DNA from: Bacteroides sp.
GTDB lineage: Bacteria; Bacteroidota; Bacteroidia; Bacteroidales; Muribaculaceae
Assembly: GCA_014802045.1 (NCBI GenBank)
Contig: JAAVDA010000022.1
Coordinates: 9,539-73,538, forward strand
DNA length: 64,000 nucleotides
Direction: 5' to 3'
Shown here: piece by piece, positions 34,683 to 45,845 of the stretch
Layout: every line of letters begins with the position of its first letter
Numbering within the stretch: position 1 is the stretch's first letter
Made by a program: the position numbers and the translations under genes
Notes under the pieces: model-generated
Told to the model about the DNA's origin: nothing
Database searches by the model: none
The model's input: only the letters and a program-made list of their open reading frames with translations

Positions 34683-34695
<13 letters not shown>
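34228..34695 (+). CDS. Stand-alone HsdR N-terminal-like nuclease-fold protein
   Basis: A 155-residue protein matching the type I restriction enzyme R N-terminal domain (HSDR_N_2). A PD-(D/E)XK-like core is visible: LRRRCDTIAYDR followed by PAVVVEYKAPAVNIS, giving Asp, Glu and Lys of the motif. No helicase, methylase or specificity gene is nearby, so it is an orphan as usual in Bacteroidales. The track starts at a TTG (34207); the ATG at 34228 is chosen. The 3' end overlaps the convergent Dabb gene by 13 bases. Its natural function is unknown. Confidence 0.75.
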
Positions 34696-36640
<1,945 letters not shown>

Positions 36641-36659
36641 TTAAAAATGAAGTGAAGTG

Positions 36660-37217
36660 TCAATCATTGAGTTCGTAGCTGTAGATATCTACGAGCTTTA
36701 TGTCGAAAACAAGAGTGGAGTAGGGGGGGATACTTCCGGTGCTTTGAGCCTGATATCCTTGCCCGTAGGGGATTACCACGCGGGCACTGTCGCCCACTCT
36801 CATGTCGGTGAGAGCAATCTGCCAGCCTGTGATTGTGCCTGAGGGCTTGGTGCGGAAGATGCTGTCGCCATATGTGGTGGTGGTGAATGATGAGTCGAAG
36901 GGCACATCATTATATAAGCGTCCGATATATTTCACGTCGACTGTGCTCGTGACCATGGGCGAAAGGTTGCCGGCGGTCTTGGAGCGGTCGTTGAAATAGT
37001 GGATGAGGACTCCTGAGGTGGGATACCATGAGGGTTTCAGCTGGGTATAAAAGGGGCTGCCGTCGGAATTCTTCACGTCTATCTGCTGGAGATAGAAGCT
37101 GTCGTTGGTCTTGCGCCACTCCTCATACTGATCCCATGTGGAATCGTCGCCGCAACCGGTCATGAATATCGAACCGATAATCAGGAGCACAAAAAGGAGC
37201 GAAGGTAATCGATTCAT
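36660..37217 (-). CDS. FKBP-type peptidyl-prolyl isomerase lipoprotein
   Basis: A 185-residue periplasmic lipoprotein. The signal peptide ends in the lipobox FMTGC (Cys 22). The C-terminal 95 residues match the FKBP fold (VKYIGRLYNDVPFDSSF, ITGWQIALTDMRVGDSARVVIPYGQGYQ, IPPYSTLVFDIKLVDI). FKBPs speed cis-trans isomerisation of proline bonds in exported proteins. The N-terminal part is specific to Bacteroidales relatives. It lies 30 bases after lemA in the same operon. Confidence 0.88.
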   Translation of the reverse strand: MNRLPSLLFVLLIIGSIFMTGCGDDSTWDQYEEWRKTNDSFYLQQIDVKNSDGSPFYTQLKPSWYPTSGVLIHYFNDRSKTAGNLSPMVTSTVDVKYIGRLYNDVPFDSSFTTTTYGDSIFRTKPSGTITGWQIALTDMRVGDSARVVIPYGQGYQAQSTGSIPPYSTLVFDIKLVDIYSYELND

Positions 37218-37247
37218 TTTTGTTTGATTTGTCAGTGTGAATGATGA

Positions 37248-37832
37248 TTAGAATTCCACCTTTGGTGCCTGCGATGCTCCGGCTTCGGCCTTAAACTGGG
37301 GCTTCTCCTTGAAACCGAACCATCCGGCATAAATCACAGTGGGGAATTTCTTGATAGAGGTGTTGTAGGTGGCCACAGCTTCAGTGTAGCGACCGCGGGC
37401 AGTGGTCACACGGTTTTCCGTGCCTTCAAGCTGTACCTGCAGGTCGCGGAAGTTTTCGTTGGCCTTAAGGTCGGGATAGGCTTCGGTCACTGCGAGCAGA
37501 GATTTGAGTGCCTGGCTGAGTTCGCCCTGAGCTTCCTGGAAGCGGGCGAGAGTCTCCTCGTTGAGATCGTTAGCGTCTATATTAATCGAGGTGGCTTTCG
37601 CACGGGCTTCTGTCACCTTTTCGAGAGTCTCGCTTTCGTGTGTGGCATAGCCTTTTACTGTGGCCACGAGGTTGGGAATCAGATCGGCACGACGCTGATA
37701 CTGGTTTTCAACTTCTGCCCATGACTGATCCACAGCCTGCTGCTGCTCTACGAGAGAGTTGTAGTTGCAGGATGTGAGCGACATAGCGAGAAGACATCCG
37801 AGAGCTATGGTGATTCGGCGTATTGCTTTCAT
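37248..37832 (-). CDS. LemA family protein
   Basis: A 194-residue LemA protein with a lipoprotein-like N-terminus (LLAMSLTSCNYNSLV, lipobox LTSC) and a long helical bundle. The core YNSLVEQQQAVDQSWAEVEN, YQRRADLIPNLVATVKGYA and RYTEAVATYNTSIKKFP are hallmarks. Function is unsettled; homologues are membrane-attached. It follows glyS by 39 bases. Confidence 0.9.
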   Translation of the reverse strand: MKAIRRITIALGCLLAMSLTSCNYNSLVEQQQAVDQSWAEVENQYQRRADLIPNLVATVKGYATHESETLEKVTEARAKATSINIDANDLNEETLARFQEAQGELSQALKSLLAVTEAYPDLKANENFRDLQVQLEGTENRVTTARGRYTEAVATYNTSIKKFPTVIYAGWFGFKEKPQFKAEAGASQAPKVEF

Positions 37833-37871
37833 AAATAAAGATGGGGAGGGATGGATTGTTAGATATAATTA

Positions 37872-39416
37872 TCAGTCGAGTTTGCGGAGAAGCGATGTGA
37901 GACTCACGCGGTCGTGAATCAGACGATGGAGGTCGGAGACGGCCACACGGGTCTGCTCCATCGAATCGCGCTCACGGAGAGTCACAGTATTGTCTTCGAG
38001 GGTCTGATGGTCAACAGTGATGCAGAAAGGAGTGCCGATGGCATCCTGACGGCGATAGCGTTTGCCGATTGAATCTTTCTCATCATAGCGGGTGGCGAAA
38101 TCAAACTTAAGGTCGTTGACAATCTCGCGGGCTTTGTCGGGGAGGCCGTCTTTCTTTACGAGGGGCATCACAGCACACTTCACCGGTGCGAGGGGAGCCG
38201 GAAGGTGGAGCACAACTCGCTTGTCGCCCCCTTCGAGAGCCTGCTCTTCATAAGAGGAGCACAGCACTGAGAGAAACATGCGGTCTACACCGATAGAGGT
38301 CTCTATAACATAAGGTGTATAGCTCTCGTTGAGCTCAGGGTCAAAATACTTGATGTTCTTGCCTGAGTATTTCTCGTGCTGAGAGAGGTCGAAGTTGGTG
38401 CGGGAGTGTATGCCTTCCACTTCTTTGAAGCCAAACGGCATTTCAAATTCAATGTCTGTTGCGGCGTTGGCATAGTGGGCGAGCTTCTCGTGGTCGTGAT
38501 AGCGATATTTCTGGTCGCCCATGCCGAGAGCCTTGTGCCAGCGGAGGCGCCATTCTTTCCAGTAGGCAAACCATTTGAGCTCATCGCCAGGACGAACGAA
38601 GAACTGCATCTCCATCTGCTCAAACTCACGCATGCGGAAGATGAACTGGCGGGCTACAATCTCATTGCGGAATGCCTTGCCTATCTGGGCAATGCCGAAG
38701 GGCACACGCATGCGTCCGGTTTTCTGCACGTTGAGATAATTCACAAAGATGCCCTGGGCTGTTTCAGGACGGAGATATACGGTCATGGCGCCGTCGGCGG
38801 TGCTGCCCATCTCGGTGCGGAACATGAGGTTGAACTGACGCACTTCTGTCCAGTTTTTGGTTCCAGATACCGGACAAACGATTTCGCGGTCAATGATAAT
38901 CTGGCGCAGTTCGTCGAGGTTGTTGTCGTTCATGGCCTTGGCAAAGCGCTCGTGGAGCTCTTCGCGCTGTTTCACGTGTTCGGCCACTCGGGGGTTGGTC
39001 TGACGGAAAAGTGCTTCGTCGAATGAATCGCCGAAACGCTTGCGGGCTTTGGCAACCTCTTTTTCAATCTTATCGTCGATTTTAGCGATGTCGTCTTCAA
39101 TCAGCACATCAGCGCGATAACGCTTCTTAGAGTCGCGGTTGTCAATCAGGGGATCGTTGAATGCGTCTACGTGACCCGAGGCTTTCCAGATGGTGGGGTG
39201 CATGAAGATTGCGGAATCGATGCCCACGATATTTTCGTGGAGGAGGGTCATGGCGTCCCACCAGTAGCGTTTAATGTTGTTTTTGAGCTCTACGCCATTC
39301 TGGCCGTAATCATATACTGCTGCCAGACCGTCATAGATTTCGCTGGACTGAAACACAAAGCCATATTCTTTGGCATGTGACACTATTTTTTTGAAAACGT
39401 CGTCTTGCTGTGCCAT
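37872..39416 (-). CDS. glyS: Glycyl-tRNA synthetase (alpha2 type)
   Basis: A 514-residue class II synthetase charging tRNA-Gly, of the dimeric type found in Bacteroidota and many Gram-positives. Typical segments are VFQSSEIYDGLAAVYDYGQN at the N-terminus, the class II motif 2 loop FRNEIVARQFIFRMREFEQM, YVIETSIGVDRMFLSVL near the end and the anticodon-binding domain from about residue 400. It heads a minus-strand operon including lemA, the FKBP gene, ABC-F and Dabb, behind a TACCTTTG box at 39458-39465. Confidence 0.95.
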   Translation of the reverse strand: MAQQDDVFKKIVSHAKEYGFVFQSSEIYDGLAAVYDYGQNGVELKNNIKRYWWDAMTLLHENIVGIDSAIFMHPTIWKASGHVDAFNDPLIDNRDSKKRYRADVLIEDDIAKIDDKIEKEVAKARKRFGDSFDEALFRQTNPRVAEHVKQREELHERFAKAMNDNNLDELRQIIIDREIVCPVSGTKNWTEVRQFNLMFRTEMGSTADGAMTVYLRPETAQGIFVNYLNVQKTGRMRVPFGIAQIGKAFRNEIVARQFIFRMREFEQMEMQFFVRPGDELKWFAYWKEWRLRWHKALGMGDQKYRYHDHEKLAHYANAATDIEFEMPFGFKEVEGIHSRTNFDLSQHEKYSGKNIKYFDPELNESYTPYVIETSIGVDRMFLSVLCSSYEEQALEGGDKRVVLHLPAPLAPVKCAVMPLVKKDGLPDKAREIVNDLKFDFATRYDEKDSIGKRYRRQDAIGTPFCITVDHQTLEDNTVTLRERDSMEQTRVAVSDLHRLIHDRVSLTSLLRKLD

Positions 39417-39457
39417 TATCTTTTGATGATGATAGATGTTTTGTTGCTTTTAGCTTG

Positions 39458-39465
39458 CAAAGGTA
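39458..39465 (-). promoter_or_regulatory. -7 box of the glyS operon
   Basis: TACCTTTG on the minus strand, about 42 bases before the ATG. No clear -33 element. Confidence 0.5.
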
Positions 39466-39548
39466 ATTATTTTCCATTAATTATGTGGCTTGCGCCGGGC
39501 AAATTTTGCCGAAGTGATTAAAAATTGGCGGATATGCGTGAAAATATG

Positions 39549-39579
39549 TTGTGTAGGTCGGGGCTATGATGTAAATTTG
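39549..39579 (+). promoter_or_regulatory. Promoter of the TonB-dependent receptor
   Basis: A -33 TTG (39549-39551) and a -7 box TAAATTTG (39572-39579) are 20 bases apart, giving a leader of about 50 bases. Confidence 0.65.
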
Positions 39580-39632
39580 CACGAATTATACCGTGGCGGG
39601 GCTGCTCTCTGCTTCGGTGTGTTTGTAAGAGA

Positions 39633-41906
39633 ATGAAAATGAAAAAGTTTATAGTGGCCGTAATAGTCGGCGGGCTTTATATGTCGGAGGCTTTTGCCGC
39701 ATCGGTCGGCAATAGTGAGTCAACCGGGGTGCGTCCGGACTCGGTTAGGCATCTTGATGAGGTGTCGGTTACGGCGATAAAGCAATCGGCAGATATAAGA
39801 CTGCATCCACAGGCCTCTACGGTGGTGGGGGCAAAGAGGCTTGAGCGTCTTGGAGTGGTGTCGATGAAAGGAATGAGTGAGATAGCTCCCAACTTTTATG
39901 TGCCAGACTATGGTTCGCGCATGACATCGAGCATCTATGTGAGAGGCATCGGTGCGCGGATAGACCAGCCTGTGGTTGGGCTTAATGTAGATAATGTGCC
40001 TTTCCTTAATAAGGATGCTTATGATTTCGACCTCCCGGATATAAGCCGGATAGAAATTCTGCGCGGTCCGCAGAGCACCCTCTATGGGCGCAATACAATG
40101 GGAGGATTGATAAATATCTACACTCTCTCGCCGTTTGACTACACGGGAAGCCGACTCATGGCTGAAACCGGAAAGGGACCTATCATGCGGTTTTCGGCTT
40201 CGCAATATGCCATGCTGCGTCCGGATCTTGGCATGAGCCTTTCGGGGCAGTTTTTCTATAGCGATGGATTTTTCGTGAACAACTGGCGCGGTTATAAGGC
40301 CGATAAGGAAAAGGGAGGGAGCCTGAGATGGAAAACCGAATGGCGCCCGTCGTCGCGCCTTCGAGTGGAGAATATAGCCGCCTATTCCATAAATCGCACG
40401 GCGGGTTATCCGTATGAATATCTTGCAGGCGAAGAAATTAATTATAATGACACCTGTTTTTACAGACGAAATATTCTCTCAGATGGTCTGACAGTGAAAT
40501 GGGATGGCGGAAAATGGTCTCTGTCGAGCATCACCAGCGGGCAGTATATAGTGGACGATATGACTCTTGATCAGGATTTCCTGCCGCTGGACTATTTCAC
40601 TCTCACACAGAAACGCCACGAATGGGCCGTTACGCAGGACATTATAGCCCGTGGCTCGGTGGGGCGGTCGTATCGCTGGCTGGCGGGTGTGTTCGGATTC
40701 TACAAGCGCACTTCCATGCATGCTCCGGTCACTTTCAAGGGGCATGGCATTGACCGTCTTATTATAGATCGCCTGAATCAGATGAATCCTCAGTTTCCAA
40801 TCCGTTGGAATCAGCCCGAATTTGTGCTTGGAAGTGATTTCACATTGCCGGTCTATGGACTCGCGGCCTATCATCAGAGTGATTTCACATTCGGCCGATG
40901 GAATCTTTCGGCCGGTCTGCGACTGGATTATGAGCGTTCGGGTCTGAATTACCGCAGCTTCACGTCTACAGGCTATACGGTGATGGATATGACTGATCCT
41001 GACAATCCCACTGATTATCTCACCCGTGATATTGTGATAGATGACCGCGGCCGGCTTCATAAATCGTTTGTGGAGCTTCTTCCCAAGCTGTCTCTATCTT
41101 ATAGGCTGCCCATGCCGTCAGAAAGCGATGTATATGTGTCGGTGGGCAAGGGATATAAGGCTGGCGGATTTAACACTCAGATGTTTAGCGATGTGCTCCA
41201 GCAGCGTCTCATGGGTGAGATGGGTATGGGGGCTGACTACGATGTGGACGATGTGGTGGGTTATAAACCGGAGCGTAGCTGGAACTATGAGCTTGGTGCT
41301 CATGTGGCCTGTGCCGACGGACGTGTTTTGACAGATCTTGCATTATTCTATATAGATTGCCGCGACCAGCAGCTCACTATGTTTCCCGACGGAACCACCA
41401 CCGGCCGCATAACCACCAATGCCGGAAAGACCAGAAGCTACGGCGCGGAGGTGCAGATCAGCTATAAGCCTACTTCGAGATGGCTCTTCAATCTCAGCTA
41501 CGGATATACTAACGCACGCTTTGTGGAGTTTGACAACGGTCGCGAGAATTTCAAGGGCAAGAGAGTGCCTTATGCTCCGCAAAACACTCTGTTCGGAGGC
41601 CTTACTTACACTCAGCCTGTGGGACGGTGGATTGACTGGATTTCATTCTCCGGCAATGTAAGGGGCGTGGGTAGCTTCTATTGGGATGAGGAGAATGCGG
41701 GCCATCAGCCTTTTTACGCTCTGGCCGGTGCTTCGGTCGAGGCTCGTCACGATTGGCTCTCTCTGTCGCTTTGGGGGGAGAATCTTACTTCGACCCGCTA
41801 CACCGTGTTCAGCTTCAAGTCTATCGGCAACACTTTTGTGCAGCGTGGCAAGCCTCTGACATGGGGTGTGACGCTGCGAATGACTTTTGGTGCGAATTCT
41901 TTATGA
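39633..41906 (+). CDS. TonB-dependent receptor
   Basis: A 757-residue outer membrane receptor. After a signal peptide (about residues 1-23, cut after EAFA) comes a TonB-box-like stretch (LDEVSVTAIK), a plug domain (about 50-170; IYVRGIGARIDQPVVGLNVD, then ISRIEILRGPQSTLYGRNTM) and a 22-strand barrel ending in WGVTLRMTFGANSL. It lacks the extra N-terminal domain and SusD partner of glycan receptors, so siderophore, cobalamin or another small cargo is more likely; the ligand cannot be told. A lipoprotein gene follows by 64 bases. Confidence 0.9.
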   Translation: MKMKKFIVAVIVGGLYMSEAFAASVGNSESTGVRPDSVRHLDEVSVTAIKQSADIRLHPQASTVVGAKRLERLGVVSMKGMSEIAPNFYVPDYGSRMTSSIYVRGIGARIDQPVVGLNVDNVPFLNKDAYDFDLPDISRIEILRGPQSTLYGRNTMGGLINIYTLSPFDYTGSRLMAETGKGPIMRFSASQYAMLRPDLGMSLSGQFFYSDGFFVNNWRGYKADKEKGGSLRWKTEWRPSSRLRVENIAAYSINRTAGYPYEYLAGEEINYNDTCFYRRNILSDGLTVKWDGGKWSLSSITSGQYIVDDMTLDQDFLPLDYFTLTQKRHEWAVTQDIIARGSVGRSYRWLAGVFGFYKRTSMHAPVTFKGHGIDRLIIDRLNQMNPQFPIRWNQPEFVLGSDFTLPVYGLAAYHQSDFTFGRWNLSAGLRLDYERSGLNYRSFTSTGYTVMDMTDPDNPTDYLTRDIVIDDRGRLHKSFVELLPKLSLSYRLPMPSESDVYVSVGKGYKAGGFNTQMFSDVLQQRLMGEMGMGADYDVDDVVGYKPERSWNYELGAHVACADGRVLTDLALFYIDCRDQQLTMFPDGTTTGRITTNAGKTRSYGAEVQISYKPTSRWLFNLSYGYTNARFVEFDNGRENFKGKRVPYAPQNTLFGGLTYTQPVGRWIDWISFSGNVRGVGSFYWDEENAGHQPFYALAGASVEARHDWLSLSLWGENLTSTRYTVFSFKSIGNTFVQRGKPLTWGVTLRMTFGANSL

Positions 41907-41970
41907 TGCCGAAACATTTTTGCGGCATGATGAGTTTTATGTAAAGTGTAATCAGACAAATTAATCAGAT

Positions 41971-42822
41971 ATGAAATATCCTTTCCTGCTCACAGCTCTC
42001 GCTTTAGGCGTGGTGATGACTTCGTGTGGAAGTGACGAAAAGACTGTTCATGACATCACCGAAGCTATCACAACCTCGTCATTCAGTTATGTGACAGATC
42101 AGAACGGAGTGGGCAGAGTGTTCTCGGGGCCGACCTACAGAGTGTCTTTCGACAATGATGAAAAGACCGCAGTCGTGAAAATGGAAAATGTGGTCTGGGC
42201 AGACGGCGCTCAGCCGGCCTCATATGTGTTTACTGGAGTGAGCTGGAAGTTCAATCCCGACAATAAGGCAAGGGTGATAAAATGTGACCGTCTGGCTCCG
42301 GACGGTGCTTCGGCGCCGGTGGTCACCGATCTGGAGATTACCATGTATGAGCCGGAGGAAATCAACGATCAGGTGGCATCAGGTTTGTCTGTGAGCTATA
42401 CGGCTGACGGGAAGTATGATGTGACAAATGTGCCTTATCGCACGATATTCACCGGCGCCACTGAGACTGTGAACTCTACAGACAACACTGCTTTTGAGAC
42501 CACGAAGACCACTTATGCCGTAGATATCGATCCGAAGTCTATGATTGGTGTGCTTAAGATTACCAATGCGGCATTTGCTGAAAATATGCCAAGTCTGAAT
42601 ATGGAATTTCCCGGGCTGGTGGTAATTGTGGAAGACGGAGGTTATCGTCTTCACTCTGATATGCTGATTCCCACTATAGCCGGAACCCCCTATCCGCGTT
42701 TTGCGATTTCAGACTTTGAAATGGATGTGGATCTTGACGGGGATTCGCATCTCGAATTCGGCTGCATGTCTATATATAAAGTCGAGGCTTTCTTTGAAGC
42801 AGCTTATTCTCCTGCTGACTGA
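41971..42822 (+). CDS. Lipoprotein of unknown function
   Basis: A 283-residue lipoprotein with lipobox VVMTSCGS (Cys 18). The rest is rich in beta-strand residues, with two related halves perhaps (YRVSFDNDEKTAVVKMENVV and YAVDIDPKSMIGVLKITNAA), suggesting a duplicated beta-rich unit. I recognise no family. It lies 64 bases after the TonB receptor with no promoter box between, so it may be a surface or periplasmic partner of it. A strong terminator follows. Confidence 0.65.
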   Translation: MKYPFLLTALALGVVMTSCGSDEKTVHDITEAITTSSFSYVTDQNGVGRVFSGPTYRVSFDNDEKTAVVKMENVVWADGAQPASYVFTGVSWKFNPDNKARVIKCDRLAPDGASAPVVTDLEITMYEPEEINDQVASGLSVSYTADGKYDVTNVPYRTIFTGATETVNSTDNTAFETTKTTYAVDIDPKSMIGVLKITNAAFAENMPSLNMEFPGLVVIVEDGGYRLHSDMLIPTIAGTPYPRFAISDFEMDVDLDGDSHLEFGCMSIYKVEAFFEAAYSPAD

Positions 42823-42870
42823 TTGGCGGGGGAGGGGAGTGTGTCTCCTCTACCGTTGACTGATATGATT

Positions 42871-42909
42871 CCGCGTTGCCTGTAGCTGACAGGTGGCGCG
42901 GATTTTTTT
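42871..42909 (+). terminator. Terminator after the TonB receptor / lipoprotein unit
   Basis: CCGCGTTGCCTGT and ACAGGTGGCGCGG form a 13-bp stem (with G-T pairs) around AGCTG, followed by A and seven T. Confidence 0.75.
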
Positions 42910-42963
42910 GCAGCAAGGCGCGGCGTGAAAAAATGAATGATATTCAAAAATATGTGAACTTTT

Positions 42964-42997
42964 TTTGACGCTCTGCAAAAAATTTTGTCTATATTTG
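42964..42997 (+). promoter_or_regulatory. Promoter of the nuo-atp operon
   Basis: A -33 TTTG (42964-42967) and a -7 box TATATTTG (42990-42997) are 22 bases apart. It is the only consensus promoter I find for the 17-kb unit. The leader to the nuoA ATG is about 135 bases. The whole 42823-43138 gap (316 bases) holds the upstream terminator, this promoter and the leader. Confidence 0.65.
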
Positions 42998-43036
42998 CAA
43001 CACGAAATATCGTATGCCATTGATAACACAGTGCCA

Positions 43037-43058
43037 TAACCACGTTTTGATGTGGTTA
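43037..43058 (+). promoter_or_regulatory. Hairpin in the nuo leader
   Basis: TAACCAC and GTGGTTA pair (7 bp) around GTTTTGAT in the untranslated leader of nuoA. It is not followed by a U-run, so it may stabilise the mRNA or modulate initiation. Confidence 0.35.
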
Positions 43059-43138
43059 ATAAATTGGGTAGCAGGGTGTTGTTTGGCGTTCGGTCGTGCG
43101 TATTATTTTGAAGCGAATATATTAGACAAATCAATATT

Positions 43139-43507
43139 ATGGTATTGTTAACGATTCAAAACTCAACGCTTGCCATAGCCGCTGCTCTTACGGGTATCGG
43201 ACTGGTGGCTCTTGCGTTGTGGCTCGCGGGTCTGATTTCTCCGCGGTCATTCAATCCGCAGAAAGGCGAGGCCTATGAGTGTGGTATTCCCACCCGAGGC
43301 GAAAGTATGGCTCAGTTTAAGGTCGGCTATTATCTTTTTGCTATTCTGTTTCTGATGTTCGACGTTGAGTGTGTGTTCCTCTTCCCCTGGGCCGTGCGTG
43401 TCAAGGAGCTTGGAGGCGCAGGTCTGCTGAGCATCGCCATATTTTTCATTATCTTGGTGCTGGGTCTTGTGTATGCCTGGCGGAAAGGAGCTCTTGAATG
43501 GAAGTAA
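43139..43507 (+). CDS. nuoA: NADH-quinone oxidoreductase subunit A
   Basis: A 122-residue membrane subunit of Complex I with three helices. The matrix-side loop segment NPQKGEAYECGIPTRGESMA contains the conserved ECG cysteine, and LFAILFLMFDVECVFLFPWA the conserved acidic helix. Its last 10 bases overlap nuoB, showing coupling. Confidence 0.96.
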   Translation: MVLLTIQNSTLAIAAALTGIGLVALALWLAGLISPRSFNPQKGEAYECGIPTRGESMAQFKVGYYLFAILFLMFDVECVFLFPWAVRVKELGGAGLLSIAIFFIILVLGLVYAWRKGALEWK

Positions 43508-44106
43508 CAACCAAAAGCATGCCCTACGAGGCATGGAAAGATAACGAGTATATCGAATCACTCGTCAAGGAACTTCAGGACAGCGGTGCGAATATCGTGG
43601 TCGGTTCGCTTGACAAACTCATCAACTGGGGGCGGTCTAACTCCATCTGGCCCCTCACTTTCGCAACCAGTTGCTGCGGCATTGAATTTGTGTCGCTTGG
43701 AGCCGCGCGTTATGACATGGCGCGTTTCGGATGGGAAGTGGCTCGCGCCTCGCCCCGTCAGGCCGACTTCATTATGGTGGCCGGCACTATTGTCCACCGT
43801 ATGGCTCCGGTGCTCCGTCGTCTCTATGATCAGCTCGCAGAGCCAAAATATGTGATAGCCTGCGGCGCTTGCGCTGTGTCGGGCGGTCCGTTCAAGAAGT
43901 CTTACCATGTTGTGATGGGTGTAGACCAGATTATCCCTGTCGATGTGTATCTGCCCGGCTGTCCTCCGCGTCCCGAGGCCATGATATATGCCATCATGCA
44001 GCTTTCGCGCAAAATCAAGGTGGAGCGTTTCTTCGGCGGAGTCAACCGTCAGGAGAAGCAGCAGGAATTTCTCGCATCTCACCCCATCGAGGGAGTGAAT
44101 GACTGA
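43498..44106 (+). CDS. nuoB: NADH-quinone oxidoreductase subunit B
   Basis: A 202-residue peripheral subunit that carries the terminal 4Fe-4S cluster N2. Cysteine ligands are in ATSCCGIEF, ACGACAVSGG and LPGCPPRPEA. The segment ARYDMARFGWEVARASPRQA is typical. It has a C-terminal extension of about 30 residues (KVERFFGGVNRQEKQQEF) as in other Bacteroidales. A 56-base gap precedes nuoCD. Confidence 0.96.
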   Translation: MEVTTKSMPYEAWKDNEYIESLVKELQDSGANIVVGSLDKLINWGRSNSIWPLTFATSCCGIEFVSLGAARYDMARFGWEVARASPRQADFIMVAGTIVHRMAPVLRRLYDQLAEPKYVIACGACAVSGGPFKKSYHVVMGVDQIIPVDVYLPGCPPRPEAMIYAIMQLSRKIKVERFFGGVNRQEKQQEFLASHPIEGVND

Positions 44107-44162
44107 CCCCTCCATTGTGACTCTTAATAAAGAAAAGTAAACTCAAGCAACCAATCATCAAT

Positions 44163-45791
44163 ATGGCAGAGATTCAGGAAACCATAGCACGGCTATTTCC
44201 CGAAGCTACTTTTGAGGAGGGCGATATCCTTACCGTCGGGATTGACGACGCGAAATGGCATGCGCTCGCCCGCACACTACGCGACGACGAGGCTCTCGGC
44301 TTCGACTATCTCATCACCATCGTAGGCATGGACTGGGTGGAGAAGATGGGATGCGTGTATTATCTTCAGAATACCCGCACTCAGGCCCGCATAGCAGTGA
44401 AAGTTGCCACTGCGGACCGTGAGAATCCGATGCTCCACAGCGTGTTTGACCTCTGGGCTATCGCCGGAATATACGAACGCGAAGTCTACGACTTTTTTGG
44501 AATAATATTTATCGGCAATCCCGATATGCGCCGTCTGTTCCTCAGCATTGACTGGAAGGGCTACCCCCTCCGGAAGGACTATGACGCAAATCCGGAGCTG
44601 AATCCCGCTTCAACAGACAACGAACGTCAGAGCGACTTTACCGACACTTATGTGGAGGAGTCTGACGGTAAGATTGTAAAGAAAGAGGAGCGTGTGTTCG
44701 AGCCCGATGATTTTGTGGTGAATATCGGCCCGCAGCACCCTGCCACTCATGGTGTGCTCCGTTTCCGCACGGCTGTAGATGGCGAGACAATCAAGAAAAT
44801 CGACGTCTATATGGGCTATATCCATCGTGGTGTAGAGAAGATTTGTGAGAGCCTCACCTATCCGCAGACTCTCCATTTCATGGATCGTCTTGACTATTTC
44901 TCTGCTCATCCCTATCACCACTGCCTTTGCATGACTATCGAGAAGGCCGCCGGAATAGAGATTTCGAGAAGAGCCCAGGTGATTCGCGTGCTCATGGACG
45001 AGCTTTCGCGCATAGCATCCCACTGTCTGTTTATCGGCACATTCTGTATGGACCTCGGTGCTACGACCATGCTGTTCTATACTCTCCGCGTGCGTGAGCA
45101 GATTCTTGATATCATGGAAAAAACCTGCGGTGCCCGCATGACATTCAATTATGAATGTATCGGCGGTGTGATGCAGGATCTGGCTCCTGATTTCGTGAAA
45201 GATGTGAAAGCTCTGCTGGCTGTGCTTCCTGCCAATCTTAAGGAATATGATAAGATTTTCACCGGCAATGTGATTACCCGCAACCGTATGGAGGGTGTGG
45301 GCATGCTGTCTCATGACGATGCTATCTCTTGGTCTGTGACCGGTCCTTCCGGACGTGCATCGGGCTGGGCCTGCGATATCCGCAAGACGAATCCCTACAG
45401 CATTTATTCAGAGCTTGATTTCGAGGAGGTGGTGCGTCACGAAGGTGATTCTATGGCACGTTTCAAGGTGCGCATGGATGAGATTGTGCAGAGCGCCAAA
45501 ATCATCGAGCAGCTCATAGACAATATCCCCGATGGGGAATATTGTGTGAAGGTGCCCAAGGTGCTTAAGCTTCCTGTAGGCCATTGGTTCCAGACTGTAG
45601 AGGGTTGCCGCGGCACATTCGGAGTGTATCTCGAGAGCGACGGCACTACAAATCCGTTCCGTCTGAAGCTCGTGCCTCCAAGCTTAACGGCTGCTGCTGT
45701 TGTGGATCACATCACACGTGGCAAAAAGATTGCCGACCTTATCACCATCGGTGGTTCGCTCGACTATATCGTGCCTGATATGGACCGCTGA
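44163..45791 (+). CDS. nuoCD: NADH-quinone oxidoreductase fused subunit CD
   Basis: A 542-residue fusion: residues 1-150 are NuoC (30 kDa; AIAGIYEREVYDFFGIIFIG, then DMRRLFLSIDWKGYPLRKDY) and 170-542 are NuoD (49 kDa; VNIGPQHPATHGVLRFRTAV, LDYFSAHPYHHCLCMTIEKA, CRGTFGVYLESDG). NuoD helps form the quinone site next to NuoB. The fusion is usual in Bacteroidota and in enterobacteria. Confidence 0.96.
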   Translation: MAEIQETIARLFPEATFEEGDILTVGIDDAKWHALARTLRDDEALGFDYLITIVGMDWVEKMGCVYYLQNTRTQARIAVKVATADRENPMLHSVFDLWAIAGIYEREVYDFFGIIFIGNPDMRRLFLSIDWKGYPLRKDYDANPELNPASTDNERQSDFTDTYVEESDGKIVKKEERVFEPDDFVVNIGPQHPATHGVLRFRTAVDGETIKKIDVYMGYIHRGVEKICESLTYPQTLHFMDRLDYFSAHPYHHCLCMTIEKAAGIEISRRAQVIRVLMDELSRIASHCLFIGTFCMDLGATTMLFYTLRVREQILDIMEKTCGARMTFNYECIGGVMQDLAPDFVKDVKALLAVLPANLKEYDKIFTGNVITRNRMEGVGMLSHDDAISWSVTGPSGRASGWACDIRKTNPYSIYSELDFEEVVRHEGDSMARFKVRMDEIVQSAKIIEQLIDNIPDGEYCVKVPKVLKLPVGHWFQTVEGCRGTFGVYLESDGTTNPFRLKLVPPSLTAAAVVDHITRGKKIADLITIGGSLDYIVPDMDR

Positions 45792-45845
45792 TAATACGAT
45801 GTAAACGACAAATATCGAATAATACTTTTCTGAAAATCATAAATC

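Noticed and set aside
41908-41930. ATGCCG...CGGCAT hairpin after the TonB receptor
   Set aside because: Six base pairs and no following U-run; not enough to call a terminator, and the lipoprotein gene follows closely.
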